This document shows, piece after piece, positions 50,620 through 59,044 of a DNA stretch of 64,000 bases; position 1 is the stretch's first letter; every line of letters starts with the position of its first letter. The translations under genes and the position numbers were made by a program. This DNA is from Desulfallas thermosapovorans DSM 6562 (lineage in GTDB: Bacteria > Bacillota > Desulfotomaculia > Desulfotomaculales > Desulfallaceae), in assembly GCF_008124625.1 (NCBI RefSeq), contig NZ_VNHM01000005.1:116302-180301 (forward strand), given 5' to 3'. Under the pieces are notes generated by a model, which was not told the DNA's origin, made no database searches, and saw nothing but the letters and a program-made list of their open reading frames with translations.

Positions 50620-51604
50620 CGCTATCTTTCCTTTCAACAAGTGAAACAATTTGAACGGCCAAATTGTCCCCCACTGAACCCACCTGGGCACCGAATTTTA
50701 TGTCTTCCCCGACATAAATATCTAAATCGCTATCCACATTTTTGTCTAGAACTATTACATCCCCCACTTGAACTTGCAAAAAATCTTCCACGGTCACAGC
50801 TGTCTCCCCAATGACAGCGGTAATATCTACAGCACATTGCCCCAACCATTGGGCGATCAACTTATGGCTCTCCGCAAAATCAGCAGGGGTTTGCCTGATA
50901 AACTGCTGGTGAACCGAAAGCTTGGCGATAACCGGATCCAGCATTATGTACGGCAGACAAATATTAATCATACCCTGATCGTTTTCACCAATAATAACGG
51001 ATAAAGTTATTAAAGCCACCACCTCGTTGGGTGCATACAGTTGCTGCAAGCGCGGGTTTGTCTCTATGGACCGGACTTCGGGTTTAATTTCATATACATC
51101 GTGCCAGGTGGGAATCAGGTATTCAAGGATACGGGCCATAAGTTTTTTGGTGACCTGTATCTCGATATCAGTCAATTCCCGGTTTAAATCACCGGTAGTG
51201 CCACTGCCACCGAAAACCATATCAATAACAGGAAAGATAAAACTGTTATTGGTTTCCATGATAGCTGAGCCATTTAGGGGTAAAAGATCAAAAACAGTTA
51301 GCACTGTAGGTGTGGGAATGGAACGAATAAACTCATCAAAAATAATCTGGCTTACCGAAGCCAGTTCAATATTAACATTAGACCTTAAATAACCGGATAA
51401 AAAACTGGATAAATGCCGGGCATAGTGCTGGTGCAGCATTTCCAGTGTTCTTAAATGTTCCTTGGAGAACTTATTGGGCCTGCGAAAATCATAGTTCCTA
51501 ACCTTGGGTACGCTGCCCGCTTCCATTTCTTCCACCGGCAAATTACCCTGGGTCAAGGCTTCCAGCATGGCGTCAATTTCACTCTGGGATAGAACTTCCT
51601 GCAT
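50612..51604 (-). CDS. fliM: Flagellar motor switch protein FliM
   Basis: C-ring protein. N-terminal CheY-P-binding peptide VLSQSEIDAMLEAL, then the middle domain (LEMLHQHYARHLSSFLSGYLR, FPVIDMVFGGSG, TDIEIQVTKKLM) and a C-terminal SpoA domain (VEDFLQVQVGDVIVLDK). 330 residues. ATG with GGGAG upstream. Its end is translationally coupled with fliY. With FliY it converts CheY-P binding into a change of rotation. Confidence 0.95.
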   Translation of the reverse strand: MQEVLSQSEIDAMLEALTQGNLPVEEMEAGSVPKVRNYDFRRPNKFSKEHLRTLEMLHQHYARHLSSFLSGYLRSNVNIELASVSQIIFDEFIRSIPTPTVLTVFDLLPLNGSAIMETNNSFIFPVIDMVFGGSGTTGDLNRELTDIEIQVTKKLMARILEYLIPTWHDVYEIKPEVRSIETNPRLQQLYAPNEVVALITLSVIIGENDQGMINICLPYIMLDPVIAKLSVHQQFIRQTPADFAESHKLIAQWLGQCAVDITAVIGETAVTVEDFLQVQVGDVIVLDKNVDSDLDIYVGEDIKFGAQVGSVGDNLAVQIVSLVERKDSDE

Positions 51605-51620
51605 ATTTCTCCCTCAATCT

Positions 51621-51986
51621 CTATCTATTCATAACCCTGTCTATAGCCTGTAGAATTCTGTCCTGTTTGAACGGTTTGACGATAAAATCCATGGCACCGG
51701 CCTGAATGGCCTCCATAACCATGGACTGCTGCCCCATGGCACTGCACATAATTATTTTGGCGTTGGGATCAATTTTTTTAATTGCTTTAACCCCTTCGAT
51801 TCCGTCCATTTCAGGCATAGTAATATCCATGGTTACCAAATCGGGTTTATGCTCTGCGTATAGCTTTACAGCCTGGGCACCGTTTTCCGCCTCGGCTACC
51901 ACTTCAAAGCCATTTTTAGTAACAATATTTTTGATCATCATACGCATAAATGTGGCATCATCCACTATTAGGATTCTCAAAGACAT
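51621..51986 (-). CDS. cheY: Chemotaxis response regulator CheY
   Basis: A single receiver domain of 121 residues. Acidic pair in RILIVDDATFMRMMI, phosphorylation Asp in LVTMDITMPEMDG, switch Ser in IIMCSAMGQQ (Thr in many), catalytic Lys in FIVKPFK. Ribosome site GGAGGGAC. It carries the chemotaxis signal to FliM/FliY, encoded directly after it. Confidence 0.95.
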   Translation of the reverse strand: MSLRILIVDDATFMRMMIKNIVTKNGFEVVAEAENGAQAVKLYAEHKPDLVTMDITMPEMDGIEGVKAIKKIDPNAKIIMCSAMGQQSMVMEAIQAGAMDFIVKPFKQDRILQAIDRVMNR

Positions 51987-52006
51987 TAAATGTCCCTCCG
52001 TTCTGT

Positions 52007-52627
52007 TTAAGCTTCTATTCCCAGTGCAAGAAGCAGCTTTTCTATGGATTCGGGTTCGGACATCAAAAAAAAGTGCCCGCTTACCTTTTGATCATCCCTA
52101 AACAGCTGTGTTTCAATGGTTAAAATATTATCACCCTCCGATTGCCCGCATTCAATAACCAGAGATGTGAATACAGCGGCCAGCATGTCAAAGGCGAAAA
52201 TAGGCGTGGACGGGTTAATTCGCAAACCAGTGAAATCAGTTATGGCAGATATAAAGGAACCGGTTAGTATATTACCAATCTCATTGATGGTAGAGGTAGC
52301 CAGCTCATCCAATTCGTTGGTGGTACCATCTGCAAATCCCATAAGCATATCTACCAGGCTATAAGTACTTTGCTCATTAAAAATATAGAAAACTATTCCT
52401 TTTATGTCACCCTCCAGCTGCAGGCTGACACAGGACACCAGTTCCTCATACCCGCCAATAATATCGATGACTTTATCAAATGCCACAAAACTGCTCTTTG
52501 GAACACCCATGCCAATCTTGCTGTCCAGCATTTCCGCCAACGCAGTTGCCGCGTGCCCAAGTCCGATATTGCTTATTTCCTGCAGCGCGTCCAATTGCAT
52601 TTCGGACAGCCCACCGGTTTCTCTCAT
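52007..52627 (-). CDS. cheC: CheY-P phosphatase CheC
   Basis: A 206-residue protein with both CheC phosphatase centres (DALQEISN and STINEIGN) and the ALAEML/GSFISA helices. It dephosphorylates CheY-P and, in Bacillus, is stimulated by CheD. ATG at 52625-52627 chosen on alignment with the family; the ORF runs 18 codons further upstream into cheR. CheD is encoded two genes upstream. Confidence 0.93.
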   Translation of the reverse strand: MRETGGLSEMQLDALQEISNIGLGHAATALAEMLDSKIGMGVPKSSFVAFDKVIDIIGGYEELVSCVSLQLEGDIKGIVFYIFNEQSTYSLVDMLMGFADGTTNELDELATSTINEIGNILTGSFISAITDFTGLRINPSTPIFAFDMLAAVFTSLVIECGQSEGDNILTIETQLFRDDQKVSGHFFLMSEPESIEKLLLALGIEA

Positions 52628-52656
52628 TATCTCAACCCTTTCCCTGCAACCAACTA

Positions 52657-53427
52657 CTAGGTTATTTTTTTGTAAAAACACGGTGATAATTTTTCATAAC
52701 CCAGTTCTTTATAGTTAAAAATCATCTCACTCCCGCCAATGAAAAGAACCCCTCCGGGATTAAGAGCACGATGGAACTTTTTGTATATTTCATCCTGGGC
52801 CTCCCTGGTGAAATAAATGGTCACATTGCGACACAGGATTAAGTCGTAAACACCTCTGTAGTCATTATCCAGCAAATTGTGATAACGAAAGGAAACCTGC
52901 CTTTTAATAACATCCTTCAAAGCATATAAATTACCCTGCGGGATAAAATAACGCTTTAATCTGTCCTGGCTGACGTTTTTCACGCTATCTTTGCTGTAAT
53001 TGGCCTCCATCGCTTTTTTTAATATTTGCCGGTCGATATCGGTGGCCTCTATTTTGCTACGACCGGAAAGACCCATTTCTTCAAGGATTATAGCAACCGA
53101 GTATGGCTCCGAACCATTGGAGCAAGCCGCACTCCAGATTTTTACCTGGTTATGGCCGTTATACAAAGCGGGTAAATATTTTTTTTGCAAATCGTCGAAT
53201 CGCAGGGGATCCCTGAAAAATTCGGACACATTAATGGTCAGGTAATCCAAAAATTTTTCGTAAGTTTCCCGTTCCTTAACCATTTGATTAAACAGTTCGC
53301 CGTAATTTTTTAGATTCAGTTTAACCAAATAGGAATCCAACCGGCGCTTCAATTGTTTTTCCTTGTAACTATTCAGGTCCAGGCGAAAAGCGGACATTAC
53401 CCTGGCCTTAAAATCGTTAAATTCCAT
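52657..53427 (-). CDS. cheR: Chemotaxis protein methyltransferase CheR
   Basis: Methylates glutamates on chemoreceptors. N-terminal helical domain (YLVKLNLKNYGELFNQM), then TINVSEFFRD, SAM-binding WSAACSNGSEPYSVAIIL, ATDID, and DLILCRNVTIYF. The usual second-site sequence is S-x-GEEPYS; here NGSEPYS. 256 residues. ATG abuts the cheD stop. Confidence 0.95.
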   Translation of the reverse strand: MEFNDFKARVMSAFRLDLNSYKEKQLKRRLDSYLVKLNLKNYGELFNQMVKERETYEKFLDYLTINVSEFFRDPLRFDDLQKKYLPALYNGHNQVKIWSAACSNGSEPYSVAIILEEMGLSGRSKIEATDIDRQILKKAMEANYSKDSVKNVSQDRLKRYFIPQGNLYALKDVIKRQVSFRYHNLLDNDYRGVYDLILCRNVTIYFTREAQDEIYKKFHRALNPGGVLFIGGSEMIFNYKELGYEKLSPCFYKKIT

Positions 53428-53928
53428 TTAAATCACCTTGATGCTCTTGCCTAAAGTTTTAACCTGCACTTCCCCGTTTTCCAGGTTCAAATACATAGTC
53501 CGCCCTTTGTTACCGCCCACATCCTCGCTGACTATATGTATGGACATCTGCTTTAATATTTTACGCGACATTTCAATATTCCTCTCACCAATATTAAATA
53601 ATCGTTTTTTATCCACACCTGAAAACATCTGTGCACCACCCACCAGTTTGGCTTTCAACCTGCTTTGGCTGGCACCGTTTTTCACCAGGTCCAATACCAT
53701 TAATGGTATGCCCAGGTCGGCGTATTTTTCCTTTTTGTTTATTTTGGAAAAATCCTTACTATTAGGGAGCATAATATGTAATAGTCCACCTATTTTAGTT
53801 ACGGGATCCCACAGGGTTACCCCCACACAGGATCCCAAGCCAAGTGTTACAAGGCGCCCCGGACTTCTGGCCAATTTGTATTCCCCTATGCCAACATGGA
53901 TATCTTCCTGTTTTTTTGCAAATTGCAT
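53428..53928 (-). CDS. cheD: Chemoreceptor glutamine deamidase CheD
   Basis: Deamidates receptor glutamines and activates CheC. Catalytic Cys in LGLGSCVGVTLWDP and His in GLLHIMLP; KAKLVGGAQMF and NIGERNIE follow. 166 residues. Ribosome site GGGTGATG. Placed between flgG-like and cheR genes. Confidence 0.95.
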   Translation of the reverse strand: MQFAKKQEDIHVGIGEYKLARSPGRLVTLGLGSCVGVTLWDPVTKIGGLLHIMLPNSKDFSKINKKEKYADLGIPLMVLDLVKNGASQSRLKAKLVGGAQMFSGVDKKRLFNIGERNIEMSRKILKQMSIHIVSEDVGGNKGRTMYLNLENGEVQVKTLGKSIKVI

Positions 53929-53946
53929 TACATCACCCGCATCTGT

Positions 53947-54705
53947 TTACTTTTGCAAGTTATTGGCAATATTCCAAAGTTGATCTGCGGTTTGTATAAT
54001 TTTACTGTTGAACTGGGTGGAACGCTGGGCCACGATTAAATTATTCATTTCCGTGACCAGATCAACATTGGATCCTTCCAGTTGACCCTGTATAATAACT
54101 CCAGCCTCTTCCTCCCCGGGCACCAGTAACAACTCTTCCCCTGCAGCGTCAGTGGCCTGGTATAGATTATCTCCCAACGGTTCAAGTTCGGTAGGATGTG
54201 TGAAAAAGGCCAGCTCAATTTGGCCTATCTCTACAGTATCGCCGTTCTCATCCTTACAGGATAGCATACCTTTCTCATTAATTTTAATATTACTGTAATT
54301 ATCGGGCAGCGACTCCGCCAGTAATAAGTAGCCCTGTTTACTAATGACCCGGCCACCGGCGTCAACTTGAAAACTACCGTCCCTGGTATAACATACAGAA
54401 CCATCCTCCCGGGTAAGCCTGAAAAAACCGTTCCCGTTAATGGCCAAATCCAGTTGGCGCCCGGTATAAACCATATTACCTTGACCAAAATGGCGATCCG
54501 TAAGGGCAATGACGTTGCCGCTTCCCCTGAGATCCCGCACCGTCCCATCATCATGCAAAGGATGACCGCTTAGAAAATCTATAAAACTAACCGACTGCCT
54601 TTTAAATCCCGGAGTGTTGGAATTAATAATATTATTACCAGTTACGTCCAACTTGCGCATTTGAGACAAAAAGCCCACTTTGTTATCGCCAATAATTTTT
54701 AGCAT
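53947..54705 (-). CDS. flgG: Flagellar basal-body rod protein, FlgG/FlhP type
   Basis: A 252-residue rod-hook family protein. N-terminal rod motif variant (LDVTGNNIINSNTPGFKR), central QLDLAINGNGFFRL and YTRDGSFQVDAGG, and a C-terminal EGSNVDLVTEMNNLIVAQRSTQFNSKIIQ. Together with the next upstream gene it forms a pair like flhO-flhP of Bacillus. Which of FlgF, FlgG or FlhP it replaces cannot be settled from sequence alone. Confidence 0.85.
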   Translation of the reverse strand: MLKIIGDNKVGFLSQMRKLDVTGNNIINSNTPGFKRQSVSFIDFLSGHPLHDDGTVRDLRGSGNVIALTDRHFGQGNMVYTGRQLDLAINGNGFFRLTREDGSVCYTRDGSFQVDAGGRVISKQGYLLLAESLPDNYSNIKINEKGMLSCKDENGDTVEIGQIELAFFTHPTELEPLGDNLYQATDAAGEELLLVPGEEEAGVIIQGQLEGSNVDLVTEMNNLIVAQRSTQFNSKIIQTADQLWNIANNLQK

Positions 54706-54730
54706 AGCTACCCTCCAAACCAGTTAAATA

Positions 54731-55519
54731 TCATCTCAATACACCCACTTTGTTAATGGCCGTATCCAAAAAGCCATCCTGGGCCTGGATAATCCGCTGC
54801 CCTGTTTCATAAGCCCGGGTAGCAGCAATAATATCGGTTATTTCCTTTACTGCATCGACATTTGCCGCCTCCAGAAAGCCCTGTCTCAAACCGGGATTTT
54901 CCACAACCCGCGCCTCCTGTTCCGGAGCCTGGTACAAATTATTGCCTACACCCACCAACTCCAGCAGGTTATCAAATGTAACTATATTAAGCACTCCGGT
55001 TGTATCATCATTTTCCATTACGTTCCCATATTCATCAACCATTAAAGAGTTTACGTCGGTCACCTGAACGGGGCCGTTTTGTCCCATAACCCTAAACCCG
55101 TTATCGTTAACCAGATATCCCGCCTGGTCCAGGCTGAAGCTACCGTTGCGGGTGTAAAAAACTTCATCATCATTTGCAGGGTTGACCAGGGTGAAAAAAC
55201 CGGGTCCCTGCAGTGCAAAATCAGTTTTCTTGCCGGTTTCCCGGGGGTCACCCGGAGCAAAGTCAGTGAATACCCGCTCTATTTGCGCCCCCTGGTTTGT
55301 GATACCCAGCGGTTTGTGCATGCTCAACCCCGTCAATGCATCAGTCAATGCATCACGCTGGCGGGAACTTAGCTGAACCAATTCCAGAAAAGGTTTGGCT
55401 TCCACCCAGTCTTTCTTGTATCCGGGCAAGTTAGCATTATTCAGGTTACCCGAAGCGGTATCAACTACGGCCATTTGCAAGTTCATACCCGAAACTGCGG
55501 AATATATGCCCCTGATCAT
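54731..55519 (-). CDS. flgF: Flagellar basal-body rod protein, FlgF/FlhO type
   Basis: A 262-residue protein with N-terminal IYSAVSGMNLQMAVVDTASGNLNNANLPGYKK, FALQGPGFFTLVNP, YTRNGSFSLDQAGYLV, and a C-terminal EAANVDAVKEITDIIAATRAYE helix typical of rod proteins. ATG lies directly before the sigD stop. FlhO or FlgF equivalence is by position and length. Confidence 0.85.
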   Translation of the reverse strand: MIRGIYSAVSGMNLQMAVVDTASGNLNNANLPGYKKDWVEAKPFLELVQLSSRQRDALTDALTGLSMHKPLGITNQGAQIERVFTDFAPGDPRETGKKTDFALQGPGFFTLVNPANDDEVFYTRNGSFSLDQAGYLVNDNGFRVMGQNGPVQVTDVNSLMVDEYGNVMENDDTTGVLNIVTFDNLLELVGVGNNLYQAPEQEARVVENPGLRQGFLEAANVDAVKEITDIIAATRAYETGQRIIQAQDGFLDTAINKVGVLR

Positions 55520-56272
55520 TTACCTGGCTCCTTTCTCCTCACCGGTAAGTTTTGCTTTTAGCTTCCGTAACGCTTTGGAGTGCAGCTGGCAAACCCGCGA
55601 TTCGGTCACCTCCAACACACTGCCTATTTCTTTTAAAGTTAGTTCCTCCTGGTAATAAAGGGCAAGCACCAACCGATCCCTTTCGGGCAGATCGCGAATT
55701 GCTTGAGCCAGTGTTTGCTTTTCATCCTGCAAAGCAATGATATCCAGTGGATCGGGACTATTCTCGTCTTTAATGGTGTCCGCCAGTACACCCTCTCCAT
55801 CTGTACCAACACCGTCCTCAAGGGAAATAATAAAAGCACTGCTGTATTCGGCCGCCAACTGCCTCAGCCTGACGGCATCCACACCCATTTCCCCGGCTAA
55901 TATTCTTTCATCGGGCATTTCTCCGTTTTGCCAGTAACGCTCCTTTAATTTGTTATATTGATGTAACTTCTGCCATTTACTCCGGGGCACCCAGCTTTGC
56001 TTCCTGATTTCATCCAGTATGGCACCGCGTATTCTGGTATATGCATAATTTTTAAACTCTGTGCCCATCTTGACATTAAACTTGTCAATGGCATCCAGTA
56101 ACCCAATAACTCCGTATCCTTCCAGGTCCTCCCGGGTTATGCCCGGCGGCGCGTTTACCATCAACCGCCCGGCAAGGTATTTGACCAGCCCCAGGTGTTT
56201 GAGAACCAGTTCATCTTTCAGGGATTGATCCCCGGTTTTGCTATAGCGTGCCCAGATGTCAGCACTGCCCAT
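55520..56272 (-). CDS. sigD: Flagellar sigma factor SigD/FliA
   Basis: A 250-residue sigma-28. Region 2 (DLEGYGVIGLLDAIDKFN, FKNYAYTRIRGAILDEIRKQSWVPRS), region 3 (LAGEMGVDAVRLRQLAAEY), region 4 (LPERDRLVLALYYQEELTLKEIGSVLEVTESRVCQLHSKAL). It directs late flagellar and chemotaxis genes. ATG follows GGGGTGATG. Confidence 0.95.
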   Translation of the reverse strand: MGSADIWARYSKTGDQSLKDELVLKHLGLVKYLAGRLMVNAPPGITREDLEGYGVIGLLDAIDKFNVKMGTEFKNYAYTRIRGAILDEIRKQSWVPRSKWQKLHQYNKLKERYWQNGEMPDERILAGEMGVDAVRLRQLAAEYSSAFIISLEDGVGTDGEGVLADTIKDENSPDPLDIIALQDEKQTLAQAIRDLPERDRLVLALYYQEELTLKEIGSVLEVTESRVCQLHSKALRKLKAKLTGEEKGAR

Positions 56273-56286
56273 ATCATCACCCCGTT

Positions 56287-56937
56287 TTAACGCAGGCGTT
56301 TTTGCTGGGCCATTCTTTCAAAAATAAAGCGTACTATCATATCTTGCTGGTGAAAGCTAATATCTACAAATTTCACCCCCAGGTGGTAAATCAACCTTAC
56401 CTGGTCAACCAACTGGTTGCGGATAACTATGGCCTCCAGTTTTACCAATTCCGGCTTGCCCCGGAAGGGCAAAATAAAATTTAACATTAACCTGGTGTTT
56501 TCCTTAATTTCCTCCCGCACGGCCAGCTTCATGCCACCACCACTTAAATCGACAACAGAAGCATCAATAAATTTGAGGGGTTTTTTATCATCTTGAAGCA
56601 CCGCATATTTAACATCCAGCACCACAGGCAGCCGCACGTGCGATCTTTTTTGAATCCTTTCCACTTCCCTGGGATAAGCCAGTTGGTATAGATTTATATT
56701 ATCTTTTGTTTCACCGATTACCGTGGTATTGAAATAATACGCGGCTCGTTCAGCGGCCAGCCGTACCTGCACCGTATCTCCCTTGCATAAAACCAGCGGG
56801 CGCTCCTGTAAATAAGGCCAGGATATACTGATCACATTTTGTTTTATATCCTGAATACTGGAATTAAACCATTCATTAGTGCCCGGTTTGAGCACCTGTA
56901 TTTTTTGACGAACATGTATATCAAATTCTTCAGCCAA
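56287..56937 (-). CDS. PilZ-domain flagellar brake protein (YcgR/YpfA-like)
   Basis: A 216-residue protein with an N-terminal YcgR-like domain and a C-terminal PilZ domain. The c-di-GMP-binding motif is RSHVR (from QKRSHVRLPV) followed by DLSGGG. In relatives such proteins slow or stop the motor when c-di-GMP rises. TTG start with GGGAGG 6 bases upstream. Placed in the operon between flhG and sigD. Confidence 0.88.
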   Translation of the reverse strand: MAEEFDIHVRQKIQVLKPGTNEWFNSSIQDIKQNVISISWPYLQERPLVLCKGDTVQVRLAAERAAYYFNTTVIGETKDNINLYQLAYPREVERIQKRSHVRLPVVLDVKYAVLQDDKKPLKFIDASVVDLSGGGMKLAVREEIKENTRLMLNFILPFRGKPELVKLEAIVIRNQLVDQVRLIYHLGVKFVDISFHQQDMIVRFIFERMAQQKRLR

Positions 56938-56952
56938 AAAACCGCCTCCCAG

Positions 56953-57834
56953 CTATTTAAAAAGCCTTGTCAACTTGCTGATAAAACCGCGCAGCCCGCC
57001 CTCAGCATCCACCGGTTTGCTCTTATTCAACATGACAGTGGCAATCCTTTTCACAGCTGCTGAGGCACTGGATTGTGGTTTAGCTAAATAAAAAGGGGTT
57101 TGATTTTTAACTGCCCGGACCACTGATTGATCCCACGGGATGCTGCCAAGATGCTTGAGTCTGATGGTTAAATACCTGTCCGCCAGGTTAATCAACCGGT
57201 GCACGGGCTCGGAGGATTCAACGTTGCTGCGCGCTTGGTTAATAACAAGGCCAACTTCTTTATGTAATTTAAACCTGTCCATCACCTTAATCAAACTATA
57301 AGCATCGGTCAGTGATGTAGGTTCCGGGGTAATAACCATTTGCATCTCGTCCGCCGCAGCACAAAAAGCCAACACATCCTTGGAAATACCGGCCCCGGTG
57401 TCAATCATTACAAAATCGGCCATGCTATTTAGTATCTCAATACCATTTAATAATTTGGTACGTTGCTTGGTGGAAAGATTGGCCAACTCCAAAAAGCCCG
57501 CCCCGCCGGAAATAATTTTAATACCGCCCGGCCCGGGCAACAATATGTCTGAGATGGGTATGTTTTTGAATAAGTGATCGTATAAGGTCAGTGCCGGCGT
57601 CATACCCAGCAACACTTCCACATTGGCCATCCCCAGATCGGCATCGAACAGTATTACCCGCTGCCCCTCACCGGCCAGCGCTATGGACAGGTTAACTGCA
57701 AGGTTTGTTTTACCAACCCCGCCTTTGCCGCTGGTGATAGTTATCACTCTCGGTCCCTGGGCGGGGATTGAATCATGGGGGCTAACAATCTCTGATGGCC
57801 TTTGTTTGAGGGTATTACGATTGATAATCCTCAT
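56953..57834 (-). CDS. flhG: Flagellar number regulator FlhG (MinD-like ATPase)
   Basis: A 293-residue ParA/MinD family ATPase. Deviant Walker A TSGKGGVGKTN, DADLGMANVEVLLG, and MIDTGAGISKDVLAF. It works with FlhF to set flagellum position and number. N-terminus includes a short DNQAxxLR-like region replaced here by TLKQRPSEIVS. Its start overlaps the flhF end by 20 bp. Confidence 0.92.
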   Translation of the reverse strand: MRIINRNTLKQRPSEIVSPHDSIPAQGPRVITITSGKGGVGKTNLAVNLSIALAGEGQRVILFDADLGMANVEVLLGMTPALTLYDHLFKNIPISDILLPGPGGIKIISGGAGFLELANLSTKQRTKLLNGIEILNSMADFVMIDTGAGISKDVLAFCAAADEMQMVITPEPTSLTDAYSLIKVMDRFKLHKEVGLVINQARSNVESSEPVHRLINLADRYLTIRLKHLGSIPWDQSVVRAVKNQTPFYLAKPQSSASAAVKRIATVMLNKSKPVDAEGGLRGFISKLTRLFK

Positions 57835-59044
57835 CGGTTACCAGGCCCCCAATTATAATATCTGCAAAACGCTTGGGTGTCATATGTTCAATATCATCAG
57901 GCACATTTTGTCCCCTGGTTACATAACCTACCGGCAAACCTGTATCACAAGAAACATTCAGCATGGAACCGTATGTATCTGTTTCATCCAATTTTGTAAA
58001 AATTATTTTATCATAACCAATGGGCAAAAAGTCATTGGCAATTCTGATTAGATCACGGTTTTTAGTAGGGGCACTTAAAACCAGGTGAATGCTTTGGGTT
58101 TCTTTCACCGCACCCATAAAGGTGTGTAGTTCCAGCACCTGGCTCCGGTTCATGGAGGGGCGCCCTTCGGTATCAATAAAAACGATATCCTTATCGCTAT
58201 GTTTTTCCACTGCCCGGGTCAACTCTCCGGGAGTCATAACCACGTCCACTGGTACATCTATAATTTTACCATAATAATTCAGCTTTTCCGTTATGCCAAA
58301 ACGGTGGTTATAAACGGTTATCAAACCAATCCGTTTCTTCTCCACCACTTTGTATTTCGTGGCCAGCTTGGCCAGGGTCAAAGTCTTGCCTACTCCGGTG
58401 GGGCCGATGAATGAATGAATGCGGGCCGCACTTTTACTGGCATATGCGATCTTGACCAGGTCAATGATTCTTTTCTTTAAATGTGCCCTGAATATTTCCT
58501 CGGATAAGCTATCGTCCTGTTCAATATTTGATGGCATATCCTTTAATAATTTTTCAATTATAACTTCGTTTATCTCAGCACGCTGTAACAACTTTTTCCA
58601 CTTGCCAGGCAATCCGCTATCCATTTTACCACCCCCTTTGTTCAATTCCTGTTGCAAAACAATATTAAACCAGTTATTTTGACTTTTTTCCGAGATTTCC
58701 ATAATCGGCTCCGGTAACCGGGCCGGTACTAACTTACCCGGTATAATACGCGCCGGCGTTTCCGGTTCAACAACGGACTTTGCGTTTTCATCCCGTCCGG
58801 CAGGTACCGGTGACTCTAAAAGCAAAGGAGGTGCCGGTGCTTCAATCTTTTGTTGCACCGGTACGTTAAACTCATGATCATCCACCGCCGCGGTAACCTC
58901 GATCCGGCGGGGGCCAAATAACTGCCGAATACTTCTTATCGGCTCTTTGGCAGTGCTAACAATCACTGCATCTTCCCCCAACTCCCGGCGTATTTGCTGC
59001 AGTGCCTGCTGCATATCGGCGGCAACTACTTTTTTAATTTTCAT
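57815..59044 (-). CDS. flhF: Flagellar placement GTPase FlhF
   Basis: A 409-residue SRP-type GTPase. The N-terminal basic start KIKKVVAADMQQALQQIRRELGEDAVIVST is followed by a Pro/Glu-rich linker, an N domain and a G domain with FIGPTGVGKTLTLAKLA (G1), VFIDTEGRP (G3; DTEGR where most relatives have DTAGR) and TKLDET (G4). ATG overlaps the end of flhA by 11 bp. Confidence 0.93.
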   Translation of the reverse strand: MKIKKVVAADMQQALQQIRRELGEDAVIVSTAKEPIRSIRQLFGPRRIEVTAAVDDHEFNVPVQQKIEAPAPPLLLESPVPAGRDENAKSVVEPETPARIIPGKLVPARLPEPIMEISEKSQNNWFNIVLQQELNKGGGKMDSGLPGKWKKLLQRAEINEVIIEKLLKDMPSNIEQDDSLSEEIFRAHLKKRIIDLVKIAYASKSAARIHSFIGPTGVGKTLTLAKLATKYKVVEKKRIGLITVYNHRFGITEKLNYYGKIIDVPVDVVMTPGELTRAVEKHSDKDIVFIDTEGRPSMNRSQVLELHTFMGAVKETQSIHLVLSAPTKNRDLIRIANDFLPIGYDKIIFTKLDETDTYGSMLNVSCDTGLPVGYVTRGQNVPDDIEHMTPKRFADIIIGGLVTDEDYQS